DNA of 64,000 nucleotides. Source: Planctomycetota bacterium. Lineage in GTDB: Bacteria; Planctomycetota; Planctomycetia; Planctomycetales; Planctomycetaceae. Location of the stretch: the NCBI GenBank assembly GCA_003670925.1, contig QWQG01000186.1, forward strand, positions 21,505 through 85,504, in the 5' to 3' direction. This document shows, in pieces, positions 1 to 10,500 of the stretch (positions are counted from its first letter, which is position 1; every line of letters begins with the position of its first letter). The position numbers and the translations under genes were made by a program. The notes below the pieces were generated by a model. That model did not search any database. It was not told where the DNA came from and saw only the letters and a program-made list of their open reading frames with translations.

Positions 1-2
1 CG

Positions 3-839
3 GAAGTCAAAGATGCCCAAGATACGTTAGACGCTTCGGAACAAACTCGACGGGCTGCCGTGGCAATCCTAGCAAAAATCTCGCACCCGCGGCCCGAAAC
101 GGTCATGCAGGCCAAGGCCCGGCTCGAGGCACAGGAAAAGCATGTCGCTTTTTTGAAGGCGGAACAGGAAAAACGCACCACCAAAGCCCCGTTTACGGGA
201 TTTGTCGTCGCAGAACACACTTATCTTGGGCAGTGGCTCTCCAAGGGAGCTCCAGTGGTCACACTGGCGGACCTGCAGTCCGTGGAAGTGGAAGTTCAGG
301 TTGATCAGCAGTATATCGATCAGATTCACGAAGAGAGTCCGGTAGCGCTGAAGATTCAGGGGACCGGATCGTCTCGTGAATGGACAGGCAAAGTTCTCAC
401 CGTGGTACCGCGCAGCAATTGGAAAGAAGGTTCCCGAAGTTTTCCGGTGATCATTCGCATTCCGAATGAGGGATTCTTCGACAAGGATTCTGTCCCGATA
501 CTGCCCCCGAAACCGGCGCTTCGGGAAGGCATGATGGCAGAGGCTGAGTTTAGTGGAGAGGCAGTGGACGCAATCATGGTGCCCAAGGATTCGGTCGTGA
601 GAACCTCCCGGGGAAATTTCATTTATGTCATCAATCCCTCTCCGGAAGGGCAACCCCTCAGCGTCCGCCAGGTTGAAGTTACCCTCGGCATCGGCTCGGA
701 TACTTGGATTCAGGTGACCGGCGAGAATCTCGAGGCTGGCATGAAGGTGGTCACAGAGGGAGCGCCGCGGATGCGGCCGTTTCAACCCGTACAGATTGAG
801 AACAAAGAAAAATCGGAGAAGAGTAAACAGGGAGAATAG
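3..839 (+). CDS. RND efflux periplasmic adaptor (HlyD/AcrA family), 5' truncated by window edge
   Basis: The reading frame is open to the left edge, so the true start lies outside the window and the GTG at 60 is only the first internal start codon. The visible part begins in a coiled-coil hairpin rich in Glu, Lys and Ala, then enters the second half of the lipoyl barrel (KAPFTGFVVAEHTYLGQWL) and the beta-barrel and membrane-proximal domains. This is the usual order for adaptors that bridge an inner-membrane RND permease to an outer-membrane channel. The permease gene follows on the same strand after about 65 bases, which supports a functional pair. The charged C-terminal tail (KEKSEKSKQGE) is variable in the family. 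The transported substrate cannot be told from sequence. The family call is firm; the N-terminal membrane anchor or signal is not visible. Confidence 0.9.
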   Translation, partial: EVKDAQDTLDASEQTRRAAVAILAKISHPRPETVMQAKARLEAQEKHVAFLKAEQEKRTTKAPFTGFVVAEHTYLGQWLSKGAPVVTLADLQSVEVEVQVDQQYIDQIHEESPVALKIQGTGSSREWTGKVLTVVPRSNWKEGSRSFPVIIRIPNEGFFDKDSVPILPPKPALREGMMAEAEFSGEAVDAIMVPKDSVVRTSRGNFIYVINPSPEGQPLSVRQVEVTLGIGSDTWIQVTGENLEAGMKVVTEGAPRMRPFQPVQIENKEKSEKSKQGE

Positions 840-905
840 ATGCTGTATCCCTCTAAGTGAACCCGCCTGTACTTTTTCCGCTTGCCCCGTTCGCTGGTAC
901 ACCCC

Positions 906-3900
906 ATGGACCTGATCAGATTCTCCCTCGACAATCCCGTCAAACTCACCGTCGGCGTTATTCTGGCGCTGTTGTTCGGGGGGATCGCTTATCTGGCAAC
1001 TCCGGTGCAGCTGACACCGGATGTTGCCGAGCCGGAAATCACAATCACAACTCTGTGGCCTGGCGCGAGTGCAGAAGAAGTCGAACGCGAGATCATTGAA
1101 CAGCAGGAAGAGCAGCTCAAGAGTGTCGAAGGGATGGATGAGTTAAAAAGCGAAAGCTCGGACTCGATGGGATCCATCATGATGCGATTCGCCGTCGGAA
1201 CAGATCTGGCGGATGCGCGGGCTCGAGTTGCGGAAAAACTGAACCAGGTCGCTGATTATCCGGAGGAGGCCCGGGAACCGGTGATCTCCACGGTCAATGG
1301 GAACGCGAATGCGGTTGCATGGTTTATCCTCAAGCCGATCCCGCCAACTCGCGACGACCTGAAAAATTTGATCTCGCTGCAGCCGGAACTCAGGGAACCC
1401 CTCGCTCCGCTGATGGAGGGAACGGACCAGATCGATCTTCCTAGGCTCAATCTGCTGGCGAGCGAACATCCTGTTCTGAAAGTTTTTATCCTTGGCCGCA
1501 ACAACCCGGCACTCATGCGAAAGTTTGCCGAGGATTACATCGAAGCGGCGTTTGAACGCGTTCCGGGTGTTGCAAATGGAAACGTGTTTGGTGGTCAGGA
1601 GCAGGAGTTCCGGGTAGAAATTAATCCCACTCGCCTAGCGGCATTCGGAGTCTCCATCGATCAGCTTCGCGCAGCGTTGCTGGCCCAGAATCAGAATACG
1701 TCAGCTGGCGATATTGCGGAACTGACTCAGCGCAACGTTGTCCGTACCATGGGTCAGTTTCAATCGCCCGAACAGGTGGAAGAAACCATCATCGTGAATC
1801 GGGACAACTCACCAGTCCGAGTGCGTGATGTGGCAACGGTTGGAGTAGCGTACAAAAAGCCGGACGGCGTTGTCCGGCAGATGGGGGTGAATGGACTGGC
1901 CGTCAATGCTCAGCAGGCCCCTGGCACAAACATCAAGGAAGTCATGGGCCCGCCACGTGATGCGTTGGACCTAGATCGCGATGGGCAGATCACATCTCTG
2001 GAGCTGGCCGAATGCACTCGGATCTATGGCAGCAATCTGCGCATTGCCTGCGAAGAGTTGAACCTTGGAATCCTGCAAACCAAGGGCCTGTACCTAGAAC
2101 AGGTTTACGATCAGACCGAGTACCTAGACTCAGCAACCGCACTGGTGGAAAGCAATGTGTATTCTGGTGGAGTGCTGGCGGTTGTAATTCTGCTGTTGTT
2201 TCTGAAGAGCGTGCGATCGGTGCTCATTATCGGACTTTCCATTCCGATCAGCGTCATTGCCACGTTCATTTTTGTGAAGTTGTTTGGCCGCAGTATTAAT
2301 GTCATCAGTCTGGCCGGGATGGCGTTCGCTGTGGGGATGGTGGCAGACAACGCGATCACGGTGCTGGAGAATATCTATCGCCATTTCCAAATGGGCAAGT
2401 CTGCCCGAGAAGCCGCTCTGCAGGGGACTCACGAGGTCTGGGGGGCAGTGCTTGCTGCCACGCTGGCGATGATCGTGGTTTTCGTGCCGGTGATCTTTGT
2501 GCAGGGGCAGGCTGGGCAACTGTTTAAGGATATTTCGATTGCCATCGCCTGCTCGGTCGGCATTTCGATGCTGGTCAGCGTGACCGTCATTCCGGCGGCG
2601 GCCTGCTGGCTGCTGGGAAATCAGAAAACTGCCAGCCTCGAATACAATACAAGCCTTGGTCCTTCCGGCCTGTTTGGACTGGTTCGCTTCTGTCATTGGG
2701 CCAACGAATTGTTGGCCAGTTTCATGCGACGCCTGATGTCAGCTCGGGGAAGCTGGCTTTGGCGACTGCTGGTTGTGGCAGCGTTTTGCATCGGGTCGGT
2801 CTGGTGCAGTTTTCTGCTGTGGCCGGCAACGGAATACCTGCCGACAGGAAATCGCAATCTGGTGATCGCGATCCTTCTACCTCCGCCCGGTTACAACATT
2901 GACAAAATGATCGAACTGGGTGAAGACATTGAAAAGCAGCTGGCACCTTACTGGACGGGAGAAGTAAAGCCCGGTGAGCCTCGAATCAAGAACTTCTTTT
3001 TCGTGGCGCGCGGGCGCAGTCTGTTCCTAGGGGCTCGCGCTGTGGATGAATTGCGGGCGGGGGAGCTGATTCCCGTCCTGTCGGCCGTCGTCGGCAAACA
3101 GCCAGGCGTCATTCCCATCGTGAGTCAGTCCAGCCTGTTTGACAGCGGACTGAGTGGTGGACGAACGATCGACATCGAGATCACGGGGCCTGACCTCGTC
3201 GAGTTATTCGAAAAAGCACGGTACGCCTTTGAGATCTGTACCGGTCGGCCGGAAGGCCCGGGCCGGCCAGCAATCCCCGGGGCGTTTCCCCCAGTTGACG
3301 ACTCAGGGAAGCCGACCGGCCATCAGTTGCGTCCGATTCCCGGCTTGGACGTGAACAGCCCTGAAATCCATCTCATTCCGAAAATCGAAAAGGCGGCTGA
3401 ACTGGGAATCAGTGCTACTTCCATGGGCTATGCCATTAACGCCCTCGTGGATGGGGCCTTCGCGGGCGACTACTGGCACGAGGGGCGTCGGATCGATCTT
3501 GTCATTTGTGGCGATGCGGAGTTTTCCAAACACTCTCATGACATAGAGAATCTGCCGGTCCAGACTCCATCTGGGACGACAATTCCGTTTTCATCGATCG
3601 CAGATGTCCTGCTCACATATGGACCAGAGCAGGTGAATCACACAGAGCGAGAGCGTGCGGTCACGATTCAGGTAAAGCCGAAGCAGGATATGCCTTTGGA
3701 AACAGCAATGAAGATTGCTGAGGATATGGTCTGCAGGAAGCTCATGGAGCAGGCAGACTTTCAGAGTGGCCTTTACCAGGTTCGCCTCGCAGGTACCGCC
3801 GACAAACTTGCCGATACTTGGTTTGATCTTAAATGGAATCTGCTGTTGGCGCTGCTGCTGACCTACCTCCTGATGGCTGCACTGTTTGAATCGTTCCTGT

Positions 3901-4457
3901 ATCCGCTCGCCGTGATGATCAGTGTTGCTTTGGCGTTGGTGGGAGGACTTGGCGGACTCAGGATCATGAATGCATTTGTTTACCAGCCGCTCGACATGCT
4001 GACCATGTTGGGGTTCGTGATTCTGATCGGAACCGTCGTGAATAATGCGATCCTGATCGTCCACCAGAGCCTGAACTACATGCGAGAAGAGGGTCTGAAC
4101 TCCGTGGATGCTGTTTGCGAAACCGTGCGAACTCGCATGCGTCCGATTCTGATGAGCACGCTGTCCACGGTGCTGGGCATGCTTCCACTGGTTGTCCCAA
4201 TTCCCATCTGGGCTGACGGTGCCTGGGTGTGGAGCGTGGGCGCAGGAAGCGAATTGTATCAAGGACTTGGAGCGGTAGTTCTCGGCGGCATGATTGTGTC
4301 CACGTTCTTCACGCTCATCCTGATTCCGGCTGGTTTCAGTCTGGTGATTGATGCCGCAGCAAGATTCCATCCCATCGTTGGGCCATCGGGATCGCCAGCT
4401 GGCCACCTACCGCTGTCAAACGTTGACATTGAGCCACGTACCGCTAGCGACCAGTGA
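906..4457 (+). CDS. RND-family efflux permease with an inserted EF-hand motif
   Basis: A proton-driven inner-membrane pump of the AcrB/HAE1 type, about 1,183 residues against about 1,050 for AcrB. I prefer the ATG at 906 (MDLIRFSLDNPVKLTVGV, entering the first membrane helix at once) over the track's TTG at 882; no strong ribosome site helps. Two periplasmic loops flank the usual helix groups. The TM4 signature GMVADNAITVLEN keeps the first proton-relay Asp and has Asn for the second. The TM10 position usually occupied by Lys is Asn (TVVNNAILIV). Both substitutions are common in non-AcrB RND pumps. The extra length comes from insertions in the porter domain, including residues about 150-185, a Pro/Gly-rich stretch around 790, and an EF-hand loop at 355-366 just before TM2. 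It pairs with the adaptor upstream. Confidence 0.93.
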   Translation: MDLIRFSLDNPVKLTVGVILALLFGGIAYLATPVQLTPDVAEPEITITTLWPGASAEEVEREIIEQQEEQLKSVEGMDELKSESSDSMGSIMMRFAVGTDLADARARVAEKLNQVADYPEEAREPVISTVNGNANAVAWFILKPIPPTRDDLKNLISLQPELREPLAPLMEGTDQIDLPRLNLLASEHPVLKVFILGRNNPALMRKFAEDYIEAAFERVPGVANGNVFGGQEQEFRVEINPTRLAAFGVSIDQLRAALLAQNQNTSAGDIAELTQRNVVRTMGQFQSPEQVEETIIVNRDNSPVRVRDVATVGVAYKKPDGVVRQMGVNGLAVNAQQAPGTNIKEVMGPPRDALDLDRDGQITSLELAECTRIYGSNLRIACEELNLGILQTKGLYLEQVYDQTEYLDSATALVESNVYSGGVLAVVILLLFLKSVRSVLIIGLSIPISVIATFIFVKLFGRSINVISLAGMAFAVGMVADNAITVLENIYRHFQMGKSAREAALQGTHEVWGAVLAATLAMIVVFVPVIFVQGQAGQLFKDISIAIACSVGISMLVSVTVIPAAACWLLGNQKTASLEYNTSLGPSGLFGLVRFCHWANELLASFMRRLMSARGSWLWRLLVVAAFCIGSVWCSFLLWPATEYLPTGNRNLVIAILLPPPGYNIDKMIELGEDIEKQLAPYWTGEVKPGEPRIKNFFFVARGRSLFLGARAVDELRAGELIPVLSAVVGKQPGVIPIVSQSSLFDSGLSGGRTIDIEITGPDLVELFEKARYAFEICTGRPEGPGRPAIPGAFPPVDDSGKPTGHQLRPIPGLDVNSPEIHLIPKIEKAAELGISATSMGYAINALVDGAFAGDYWHEGRRIDLVICGDAEFSKHSHDIENLPVQTPSGTTIPFSSIADVLLTYGPEQVNHTERERAVTIQVKPKQDMPLETAMKIAEDMVCRKLMEQADFQSGLYQVRLAGTADKLADTWFDLKWNLLLALLLTYLLMAALFESFLYPLAVMISVALALVGGLGGLRIMNAFVYQPLDMLTMLGFVILIGTVVNNAILIVHQSLNYMREEGLNSVDAVCETVRTRMRPILMSTLSTVLGMLPLVVPIPIWADGAWVWSVGAGSELYQGLGAVVLGGMIVSTFFTLILIPAGFSLVIDAAARFHPIVGPSGSPAGHLPLSNVDIEPRTASDQ

Positions 4458-4558
4458 CGATCTAGGGATGTCTCAAAATCGTGCGGACTTGTGTCACTTG
4501 TCGGCGTAGACTAATGGTTGAGACAGCAGTTCTTGAACGTACGATCTGGAGCATGAAA

Positions 4559-7500
4559 ATGTGGCGATGTTTGTTCACTGGCCTGATTTTTTCGGTACTT
4601 TCTTCGAATACGGGCTTTGCGGACGACCTGTTCCTAGAACGTTTTGCTCTGGCAAGTGACCGTGAAGCGGTTCTGAAAGAACTTATTCCTGGGACACAGG
4701 AATATTACTATTTTCACTGCCTGCATTATCAGAATACGCAGCAGTTTCAGCGAGTTGAAGATCTCCTGCAGAAGTGGATAGCCCTCCACAACAGCGGAAA
4801 TTTGATCAATGAGATCCAATATCGCCAAGCCTTGCTGACTTACGAACGCAATCCCCAAAAAACACTGGATTTCATTCGTGATCACCTTGGACTGACTTTC
4901 AATCATCAGAAGGATGTCCCGAACTCCGAGCCGGATTTGCCGGAGACGCTGGATCAAAACCTGATCGCACGCGAACGACTTCTGCAGCAGGCCTATGTGG
5001 ATCACACGAACCTTTCAGGTGTGACGACTCAGTCATTTCCATGGCTGATCGGCACGGAACTCAACCCCGAACGCCGACGACATCTGCTCAGCCAACTGGA
5101 TCGGCCAGACTTCCCGAGCCTTGCGAAAATGCTTGTCGATGATCTGAACTCTGAGAACAGCGGCGGCTTTGGTTCTCTGGGGATTCACCAGCGACTAATG
5201 CTCGATCAGCTGCAGGAATGCGTTCAGCTCATGCCGACGTTGCGGGATCAGTCAGCGTTTGTCAATGTGTGGCTCCAGCGTCTGGCTCCTGACAACGATG
5301 TTAACTCTGTTCAGGATGCTATCGAACGCGAGGCACATTTGACGCGCTTGTGGGAATTCGTCAAGTCCTTGTCGTCCGCACAGAACTCGCTGAAAGCTCA
5401 CGTGCTCTATCAGCGACTCGATTTCAATCGATCGAAGAACGACTACGACAAGGCGCTGTTTCTGGAATACATCAAATTGCCGCGGCATGCGCCGTACATG
5501 AACGGCACATATATGCAGCAACCATTGTCGCAGCAGTATCCCGCGGACCTCGCCGCAAATTATTCGTCTTTTACGCGATGCCCGGTCATTGGTAATGACG
5601 AGCCCCTGATTCGCGACTACCTGCATCGCCTCCTGACCGAGGCAGACAACACGGGCGAATTTCAACCGTACATCAACGACACATATCTCAATCAACGGTT
5701 TGCAGAAACAAAGATCGTGAATGGGCTGGGTAATCCGGAACAATGGTATGCACTGCTCCCACCGGCAGATTACCAGATCCTCCGCGACCGTGTGGATCTC
5801 GATTTTTCACCTACGAACAAGACGCAGTTCACAGTCGATGAAGCTGTCGGCTTGGACGTGTTTATCAAGAATGTTCCGACCCTGATCGTCAAGGTTTTTG
5901 AAATCAACACCGCGAATTTTTATCGTGATTTTGACGCTGAAATCAACACTGACATTGATCTAGATGGACTGGTTGCCAACCACGAAGAAACTCTCATCTA
6001 CGACGAAGCCCCGTTGCGTCGTGTGCGACGTCACTTTGAGTTTCCGCAGTTGTCAAAACGTGGAACATACGTCATCGACTTTATTGGGAATGGGCATAGT
6101 AGCCGCGCCCTGATTCGTAAGGGGCAACTCCGGTTTGTCGTCTCTACGACCTCCGCCGGACAGCAGTTCAAGATCTTTAATGAACTCGGCAAGCCAGCAA
6201 AATTGCCCACCGCGACGCTTGGTGGACAGAAGTACGACGCTGACAAAAATCAAAATGTCATCGTGCCGTATTCGACAAATCCTGGAAGGCGATCGATCAT
6301 TATTTCGTCTGGGGATTTGTCGACGTTGGGGAGTTTTCAGCATGATGCGGAAAACTACGAACTCCGGGCGGGCATTCTGGTCGATCGCCAGTCACTGCTG
6401 CGACTGCGGACAGCAAAAGTTATTGTGCGACCACAACTCCTGTTGAATGGCTCTCCAGTGTCACTTCGGCTCCTCAAGAACGTCCGCCTGACGTTGACAT
6501 CCATCAACTTAGATGAAGTCTCAACCACAGCCACTGTTTCCGATTTTGGACTGACGGAAGATCGGGAAGCTGAGCACGAATTTCTTGTTCCCGACCGCCT
6601 GTCATCCATGACATTTACGCTGACAGCGCAAGTCAGAAACCAAAGCCAAGCGAAGGATATTGACCTTAGCGTCGGTGATACAGTTGCCGTGAATGCGAGC
6701 GACCGAACTGAAAAAATTGAGTTCGCCCATCTCTCTCAAGTGGAGAGTCGTTACATCGTCGATGTTCGCGGACGGACGGGAGAACCGTTGAAACATCGTC
6801 CGGTGTACCTGACGCTTCGGCATCGTGATTTCACCCGTGAAGTGGTTGTGTCTCTCCGTTCCAATGCGAAAGGCAAAATTGATCTCGGCCTGCTGGCTGG
6901 CGTCATTTCCGTCAAGGCACAGTTAGCGAATGGAGTCGCGCAGTTATGGCTGCTCGGGACTGATCAGATCGAGCAATTTCGTGTAGTCCATGTGGCATCT
7001 GGGTCGCAAGTTCGCATCCCGTGTTTGCTTGCGAATGGCATACCGTCACGCACCGATATCTCGCTTTGTGAACTGCGCGGGAGTGAATGCTTTGCTGACC
7101 GATTTGATGCCATTCGCATCCACGATGGCTTTGCGGAAATCAACGATCTGGCAGCGGGGGACTATAGTTTTCTGTTGCGGGATTCTGGTCAACAGATCCT
7201 GATTCGAATTACGGACGGCACACAGCTCGACGAACTTGTGATCGGCAAGGCACGAATCCTAGAAGAGCGCTCACTTTTGCCGATGAACATCAGTTCGATT
7301 AAGAGCATGGACGGACAACTGAAAATTAAAGTTGAAAATGCCACAAAGCTGGCTCGGGTACACATCTTTGCCAATCTGTTTCTGCCTGCCGTTTCACACT
7401 TTGAAAAACTCACGAGAATCTTGAATCCCGGCGTCCTCGTGCAGGCCCAAATTGATCCCCTGTCCGCTTATGCACAGGGACGAAAAATTGGAGATGAATA

Positions 7501-10500
7501 TCGCTATATTCTCGATCGGCGGCTGGCGGAAAAATATCCCGGCAACATGAATGCCCGACCGGAGATGCTGCTCAATCCTTGGGCCGTGCGTGCGACTGAA
7601 ACCGAGCGGCGAGACGCTGCGGCAGGTGATGAATTCGCGGCGCTGCCAGCCGCTGCTGCTCCGACATCTGCGATGGATGCCGATGCAAAGATCGCTGGAG
7701 GTCCCCAGGGTGACTTTGCAAATCTGGACTTTATGGCGGAGGCCGCATTGGTCGCGACCAACTTGCTCATTGATGAACAGGGGTTTGTGACAGTGGATTT
7801 GGCAATGATGGGGACGCACCAACACGTCCATGTTGTCGCGGTTGATCCGCTAAACACGGTGGAGCGGAGTTACTCGCTGCCCGATCGATCGCCACGCGTG
7901 ATCGATCAGCGACTCGCGGAGTCACTGCCGAGCGATCAACACTTTTCGCAACAGAAGCAGATTGACGTTGTTTCAGCTGGGACAGAATTCAAAATTCCAG
8001 ACGTCACGACGTCACGCTTCCAAGTCTACGATGATTTGGAGAGCGTGTTTCAGCTGTATCAGTCACTCTTGAAGGATCCAACGCTTGCCGAATTTCAATT
8101 CATTCTGACGTGGCCGGAACTCGAGCAGCCACGCAAGCAGGAGCTGTATTCCCAATTTGCTTGTCACGAACTTAACTTCTTTCTTTCACAACGAGATCCC
8201 GATTTCTTCAATAAGATCGTTAAACCGTATTTATCGAACAAGCTCCACAAGACCTTTCTGGATCTTTGGCTGCTGGACAAAGATCTCAGTGAATACCTGA
8301 AACCACGAAATTACCAACATCTCAATACGGTTGAGAAAGGCTTGCTGGGGCGGCGCATTGTAGCCGAGCGTGATGTGACTTCCCGGTTCCTCCGTGAACA
8401 ACTGGAACTCCTACCTCCGGATGTCGTGCGGGTGGAACTGTTGTTTGGTACGGCGGTCAACGGTCGACAAATGATGCTAGACTTTAATTTGAAGCCGCAA
8501 GACGCTCCCGCAGACGGCAGCATCTCTCGCGAAACGGACCGTGGACGCATGTCGATTGACGGCAGGGCTGCTGGCAGCGGCGTGAGACTCGGGGCCGGAG
8601 GAGAACTCATGGAGAAGGCCAGCGAGCGGCAAGAGAGAGATCTTGAAATGCAAAAAGACGCAACTCCACTCTTTAGAAAAGAAGCAGCGGCCGCCGACAA
8701 TGCGTTGTCCGAATCACTCGGGGACAATAGCAGCGACAAACAGAAACGAACTCTGAGTGAGCTATTTCGGCAGACTGAAAAGACTCAGGAATGGGCAGAA
8801 AACAACTACTACAAACGACCAATCGAATCGCAAGATGCCAGCCTTGTGACCGTAAATGCATTCTGGGCGGACTTTGCGGCGCATGGTCCGCAAGGCGCGT
8901 TCTTCTCCTCTCACTTGGCCGAAGCCTCACGTAATTTCACGGAAGTGATGTTTGCCATGTCGGTGCTGGAACTTCCGTTCAAGGCGGGCGAGCATCAGCA
9001 GGACCAGCAGGGCGCGGCTTGGAAGATCAAAGCAGCAACCCCCCTCGTGATTGTGCACGAACAGATTAAAGCGACAGCTGGCGTCGTCAAAGATCTTCCC
9101 ATTCTTGTGAGCCAGAATTTCTTTAAACACGATGATCGATATCGCACTGTTAATGGCCAACGTCAAGACAAATTTGTGTCCGATGAATTCCTGCTGCACA
9201 CGGTTTACGGGTGCCAAGTCGTGCTGACGAATCCGACGTCCAGCACTCGTAAGCTGAATCTGTTGTTTCAGGTACCTCAGGGGGCGATTCCTGTGCTCAG
9301 CAGCCATTACACTCACAGTCAGGAAACCGTGCTGGAATCGTACAAGACAAGTTCGATTGAGTACTACTTTTACTTTCCGTTCGCAGGTGAATTTGGGCAC
9401 TATCCGGTAAATGTGGCTCAAGCGCAAGAACTGGTCACAAACGCCGCACCAGTGAAATGTAAGGTGGTCGAACGACCAACGACTCAGGATACCGAATCGT
9501 GGGACTACGTCTCACAGTATGCGTCGGCCGCTGAAGTGCTGCGATATCTTGAGACACACAGCCTGCACCAGACAAACCTCAGCCGTATCGCGTGGCGGAT
9601 GCAGGATGCAAACTTCTTCACACAGGCGATTGCCCAGCTTTCCATGCAACATGCCTTCGAACCGACGGTCTGGTCATACGGCGTGAAACACAACCAACCC
9701 GCTGCGGTCCGTGAATTTTTGAGCCAGAATGAACAGTTCGTACAGATCTGTGGCCCGGTCTTGAAAAGTCTGCTCCTCGACATTGAGCCGGTGGAACGCA
9801 ATCTGTTTGAATATCGTGAGTACCGTCCCTTGGTGAACGCACGGGCTCATCAACTGGGCGACGGCCGCCACATCCTCAACGATCGTTTTCGCGGACAGTT
9901 CGCCAATTTCACAAAAATTCTTTCGTATGGGCGTGACGTCAGTGACCAAGATCGGCTGACGCTGAGTGGTTACCTGCTGCTTCAAGATCGAGTGACGGAG
10001 GCCTTATCGTGCTTGTCGCAAATCAATGTCGATAATTTGCCAACTCGCATCCAGCATGACTATCTGGCGGCATACTGCGACTTCTTCGACGGCGAACTCG
10101 ACGTCGCGCGCACCATCGTGGCGAAGTACGCCGACTATCCGGTCGATCGGTGGCGAAATGCTTTTGCCGCAATGGCCGTGCAGGTTAGAGAAATTGACGA
10201 AGCCCGGAAACGCGGCAACGCTCAGGAACTCATTGATCCGAACAATCGCGATCAATTGCTGGCTCAGCTAGCTGCCGGAGAATCTACGTTCGAAGTGGCT
10301 GTTGATCAGCAGGAAGTCACGGTGGATTTTCAAAATCTTGAAACCATTCAGGTCAATTACTATCTGATGGACATCGAATTGTTGTTCAGCCGTAACCCCT
10401 TCGTGCAGCAGGAATCCGGCAACTTTGCGCATATCCACCCGAATTTGTCGCAGAGCATCGAACTTCCAAAAAAGAAGTCGCAGTTTACCTTGCAGCTGCC

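Noticed and set aside
3591-4406. 271-residue minus-strand ORF
   Set aside because: Antisense to the RND permease; His/Gln/Arg-rich composition is typical of a shadow frame.
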